Of a stretch of 64,000 bases of DNA, positions 61,778-64,000 are shown piece by piece. How positions within the stretch are numbered: position 1 is the first letter of the stretch; each line of letters starts with the position of its first letter. Source of the stretch: Timaviella obliquedivisa GSE-PSE-MK23-08B (lineage in GTDB: Bacteria; Cyanobacteriota; Cyanobacteriia; Elainellales; Elainellaceae). Position numbers and translations under genes: made by a program. The notes below the pieces were generated by a model. That model made no database searches. It was not told the origin of the DNA and saw nothing but the letters and a program-made list of their open reading frames with translations. The DNA lies in assembly GCA_019358855.1 (NCBI GenBank), contig JAHHII010000004.1, forward strand, positions 411,468-475,467, in the 5' to 3' direction.

Positions 61778-61953
61778 AATGACAACTCCTGAGAAGCTTA
61801 TTTTAAAGACAACAAAGTGGTAAAAGCCGTGTATTAAGCAGGCTAATCCCTTAACTTCACTAAAGCTTATCATTAGAAAACTGTGACTTTCATTACTTTT
61901 TATGATTGAACATGAAGGGATGTTAATTAAACAGAAGAAATCCCTACTCTTAT

Positions 61954-61999
61954 AGAAAAAAGAGCGATCCCTGCTCTGCTTTGCTAGGAGCGGGATCGC
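61954..61999 (-). terminator. Terminator (minus strand) after the TPR gene at 62039
   Basis: GCGATCCC-TGCTC (61964-61976) pairs with GGAGC-GGGATCGC (61987-61999) with a mismatch. On the minus strand it is followed by TCTTTTTTCT. It uses a HIP1-like core. Confidence 0.75.
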
Positions 62000-62038
62000 A
62001 GAAATTAGAGAGCCAGAAATTCTTGTAAAGTTTTGATG

Positions 62039-62461
62039 CTAACCTTCAAACAGCCAGGTTTTTACCTGTTGTAAACTTTTCCAGTTAGGGCGGCGGGTAA
62101 AGCCTTGCTCGAAGTTATGTGCTACCTCCTCTTTTAGATCTTCGGCAATCATGATGATTTGTCCAGCAATTTCAACGTGCTGACGAACGCCCTTTTGGGC
62201 AGTTTCCAGCATGGCGATCGCCAGATTCACCCGCGCTTGAGGATCTTGAGGATTGAGCTTAATCGCTTTCTGGGCTGCTTTGGCTGCCTGAGACGGCTTG
62301 CTATCTAGCAAATATAACCAGGATAGGCAAGTCCAAGCAGAACTACTTTTAGGAGAGCGATCGCAAACATCCTTAAACACGGGCAGTAGGGTCGCCGCAG
62401 ATTCTCCAGCGTTGTAGCGCTCTAGCCCTTGGTCAAAAAGAGCTTCAACCGTTTCAGTCAT
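62039..62461 (-). CDS. Small TPR protein
   Basis: A 140-residue soluble protein with two TPR-like units (about 8-40 and 42-75): L-E-R-Y-N-A-G-E-S-A-A-T-L-L, S-S-A-W-T-C-L-S-W-L-Y-L-L-D-S-K-P-S-Q-A, N-P-Q-D-P-Q-A-R-V-N-L-A-I-A. The C-terminal helices (E-I-A-G-Q-I-I-M-I-A-E-D-L-K-E-E) are conserved-looking. This type of protein is common in cyanobacteria; the partner is unknown. It lies downstream of the A-type Fe-S carrier gene on the same strand. Confidence 0.78.
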   Translation of the reverse strand: MTETVEALFDQGLERYNAGESAATLLPVFKDVCDRSPKSSSAWTCLSWLYLLDSKPSQAAKAAQKAIKLNPQDPQARVNLAIAMLETAQKGVRQHVEIAGQIIMIAEDLKEEVAHNFEQGFTRRPNWKSLQQVKTWLFEG

Positions 62462-62529
62462 AAGAAAAATTTAAAGTAATTGTGGAAGAGACGACTCAAA
62501 AGAATAACGCAAATCTAGGCACCCTCAAC

Positions 62530-62573
62530 GCACAAGGAGCCGAGATTCTTTCGAGAACCCCGACTCCTTGTGC
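62530..62573. repeat. Hairpin repeat between sufA-like and TPR genes
   Basis: GCACAAGGAG and CTCCTTGTGC are perfect 10-bp inverted arms, with a second weaker stem (GATTCT/AGAATC-like) inside. It has the GTCGGGGTTCTC motif of a dispersed cyanobacterial spacer repeat rather than a T-tailed terminator. Confidence 0.6.
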
Positions 62574-62596
62574 ATCAATAGGCAGCAAGCCCAAAA

Positions 62597-62950
62597 TCAA
62601 GAGAAAGACTTACCGCATCCGCAGGTCTGGCTGGCATTGGGGTTAGTAAACTGAAACCCACCGCCAATGAGTGCGTTGCTATAATCCAGCATCAAGCCGT
62701 AAAGATACAACATACTCTTAGGATCGCAAACGACCTTAAAACCGTCATAATCAAAAACCTCATCTTTTTCTTGAATCTTGCTGGGGTCTTCAAAATCCAT
62801 CATGTAAGACATCCCCGAACAACCGCCTTGGCGCACCCCTACCCGTAGACACAGGTCTTTACCTTGTCCCTCGCGGAGTGCCATCACATGCCGAAGCGCC
62901 GCTTCTGATATTAAAATTCCTCGCTGTTGGGTCTGAGTAGCTTCTGTCAT
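62597..62950 (-). CDS. A-type Fe-S cluster carrier (IscA/SufA/HesB family)
   Basis: A 117-residue protein that carries and delivers Fe-S clusters. The three ligand cysteines are present: Cys in [11 protein letters not shown] and the C-terminal pair in T-C-G-C-G-K-S-F. The family sequence [11 protein letters not shown] and [14 protein letters not shown] is also complete. A hairpin repeat lies downstream. Together with BolA-Grx4 at 50 kb it shows an Fe-S handling set in this window, though not an operon. Confidence 0.94.
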   Translation of the reverse strand: MTEATQTQQRGILISEAALRHVMALREGQGKDLCLRVGVRQGGCSGMSYMMDFEDPSKIQEKDEVFDYDGFKVVCDPKSMLYLYGLMLDYSNALIGGGFQFTNPNASQTCGCGKSFS

Positions 62951-63198
62951 GTTGGTCTAAGACTCCTTTCGTTAAATGACTTCCGCAACCGGGTCGGCAG
63001 GTCGCCAGATAGATTTATTATGAACCCGATCGCCTGTAATCGACTATTTGTTTCAAGTCTACTTCGCTGAACTAGCTATTCTTTTGCCCCTAACGGTTTT
63101 GCTCTTAACGGTTTTGTTTTATAGCAACCCCGTCAGGATTGCCCCCCAGGTCGCTAAAATTACTGGAACTAGCAAGTCTCATATCACCTGGTTTTTTT

Positions 63199-63891
63199 AT
63201 GACTGCTCTCAATCGCTCTACCCGTCGTCGTCTTCTGCTACTGCGCCAGGTTCCTAGCGTTTGGGAGGGCGATCGCCGCGTTCTTGCCCCTGACACTTCA
63301 GTGTTACGAGAATCTAGCACCAGAGGGCAAGGTGAATGCATTATCTGGGTAGACGGGTCTGAAGGAATAGTAAGAGCCATGGACGTGGTAACGGAAGATA
63401 CAGGCCCTGAGGCGATCGTTCGGACATTGCTTCAAGCAATGGAATACCCCCATAGCTCTACACTGCCTGCCCGCCCCCAAAAAATTATTGTTTGCAACCG
63501 AGAAATTCAGTTTTTTCTACGAGGAGCCTTACAGGATCTGGAAATTGCCGTTGACTATGCGCCAGAGCTACCCCTAATTGACGAAATCTTTCGGGGGCTC
63601 CAAAACGTCGCTCAAGGCAGACCTCCCGAACTGCCAGCAGACCTCATCCTGCCCATGCTGAGCGCCACTCGTGATATCTGGCTAGATGCCCCGTGGGAGC
63701 TTCTAGATGAAGAGAAAATCATTTCCGTCGAAATGAACTATGAAGATGTCGGCACTCTCTATGTTTCCGTTTTAGGAATGTTAGGCATGGAATACGGGCT
63801 ACTCCTGTACCGTTCCCTAGACTCACTCAAAACCTTCCGCGAACGAGTCCTTGCCGCCGATAACTCTCCTGAAGTCTTAGAGGATGTTTGA
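63199..63891 (+). pseudogene. Conserved cyanobacterial protein (DUF6930-like) cut short by an insertion sequence
   Basis: From ATG 63199 the frame codes 230 residues: an N-terminal R-R-R-L-L-L-L-R-Q-V-P-S-V-W-E-G-D, G-E-C-I-I-W-V-D-G-S-E-G-I-V-R, D-T-G-P-E-A-I-V-R-T-L-L-Q-A-M, and W-x-x-L-D-E-E. It ends after S-P-E-V-L-E-D-V at a TGA inside what looks like the terminal sequence of an IS element. I recall homologues running on beyond this point, so the C-terminal half is probably displaced. The frame is open upstream to 63139 but lacks a start. Whether the shortened protein is functional is unknown. Confidence 0.65.
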
Positions 63892-64000
63892 AAAGTTATG
63901 GCAAGTCAGATTTTACGCCAATCGCCTCACCATAATCCGGATCATCGCCAGATAGATCAGAGTCTCTGAGGTCTGCGGAAGGTGTTCATAATCTTTGTTC
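63880..64000 (-). mobile_element. IS5-type insertion sequence, partial (runs off right edge)
   Basis: The end of an IS element is inferred from about 63880, where the interrupted reading frame meets GAGGATGTTTGAAAAGTT, a plausible terminal inverted repeat. The other terminus lies outside the window, so the boundary and target duplication cannot be confirmed. Confidence 0.6.
63913..64000 (-). CDS. IS5-family transposase, C-terminal end only
   Basis: The minus strand encodes, in the last 28 residues before TAA at 63913-63915, N-K-D-Y-E-H-L-P-Q-T-S-E-T-L-I-Y-L-A-M-I and then R-I-M-V-R-R-L-A. This is the characteristic C-terminus of cyanobacterial IS5-type DDE transposases (R-x-S-K-D-Y-E-x-L ... 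S-E-x-x-I-Y-x-A-M-I-R-x-M). The catalytic domain lies beyond the window edge. It is too short for most gene callers. Confidence 0.75.
   Translation of the reverse strand, partial: NKDYEHLPQTSETLIYLAMIRIMVRRLA

Noticed and set aside
63048..63257. 69-codon frame before the truncated gene
   Set aside because: It overlaps the start of the conserved frame at 63199 in another phase and contains a TAACGGTTTTG direct repeat; no sign of conservation.

Overview
The window is chromosomal DNA from a cyanobacterium. It carries ndhK-ndhJ of the photosynthetic NDH-1 complex, light-dependent protochlorophyllide reductase (por), the ribosomal protein PSRP-3/Ycf65, an ssl1498-type light-harvesting-like mini-protein, a DUF3155 protein, and very frequent HIP1 octamers (GCGATCGC) in genes and spacers. 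Gene content and style suggest a Leptolyngbya-like filamentous genus, but that is inference; no rRNA is present to settle it.

Layout. 1-1.1 kb: end of an ndhC-K-J type operon with a strong terminator. 1.1-3.1 kb: two tandemly duplicated secreted peptidoglycan-binding proteins and an overlooked 58-residue membrane protein. 3.2-7.6 kb: phosphotransacetylase-like protein, YCII protein, pheT, a decayed Uma2 gene and tRNA-Arg(UCU). 7.7-12.4 kb: conserved cyanobacterial proteins, a HAD phosphatase and ycf65. 12.6-19 kb: a minus-strand run por, SbcC-like ATPase, PD-(D/E)XK protein, flippase-like protein, glycosyltransferase. 19-28 kb: Uma2, bifunctional PutA, SAM hydrolase-type protein, two convergent histidine kinases whose 3' ends overlap, and DUF3155 followed by a structured transcribed-looking region. 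28.8-38.1 kb: MsrP, PanB, a Tat-exported metallophosphoesterase and a 1702-residue phytase-like/nuclease-like/phytase/RTX fusion that looks like a secreted phosphorus scavenger. 38.2-43.5 kb: MFS transporter, F420-type oxidoreductase, solo HicB, MltA, and a divergent HxlR regulator/SDR pair. 43.5-49.3 kb: a divergent TPR protein and CHAT-protease protein flanking the ssl1498-type gene and a candidate small RNA. 49.4-64 kb: BolA-Grx4 pair, OmpR-type response regulator, methyltransferase, DUF362, DUF502, LptC, citrate synthase, a DHH-CBS-nucleotidyltransferase fusion, small conserved proteins, an A-type Fe-S carrier, and at the right edge a gene cut short by an IS5-type insertion sequence that runs out of the window.

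The features I find most worth attention are: (1) a short dispersed repeat of about 32 bp that lies inside four unrelated coding regions, in different frames and orientations, always open; (2) the giant phosphatase/nuclease fusion; (3) the hookless SbcC-like ATPase translationally coupled to a PD-(D/E)XK protein; (4) the CHAT/TPR divergent locus with an orphan terminator implying an unannotated small transcript; (5) the IS-truncated gene and the Uma2 remnant beside tRNA-Arg. No CRISPR array, rRNA or prophage was seen. All family names come from recognition of motifs by eye; no search was run.
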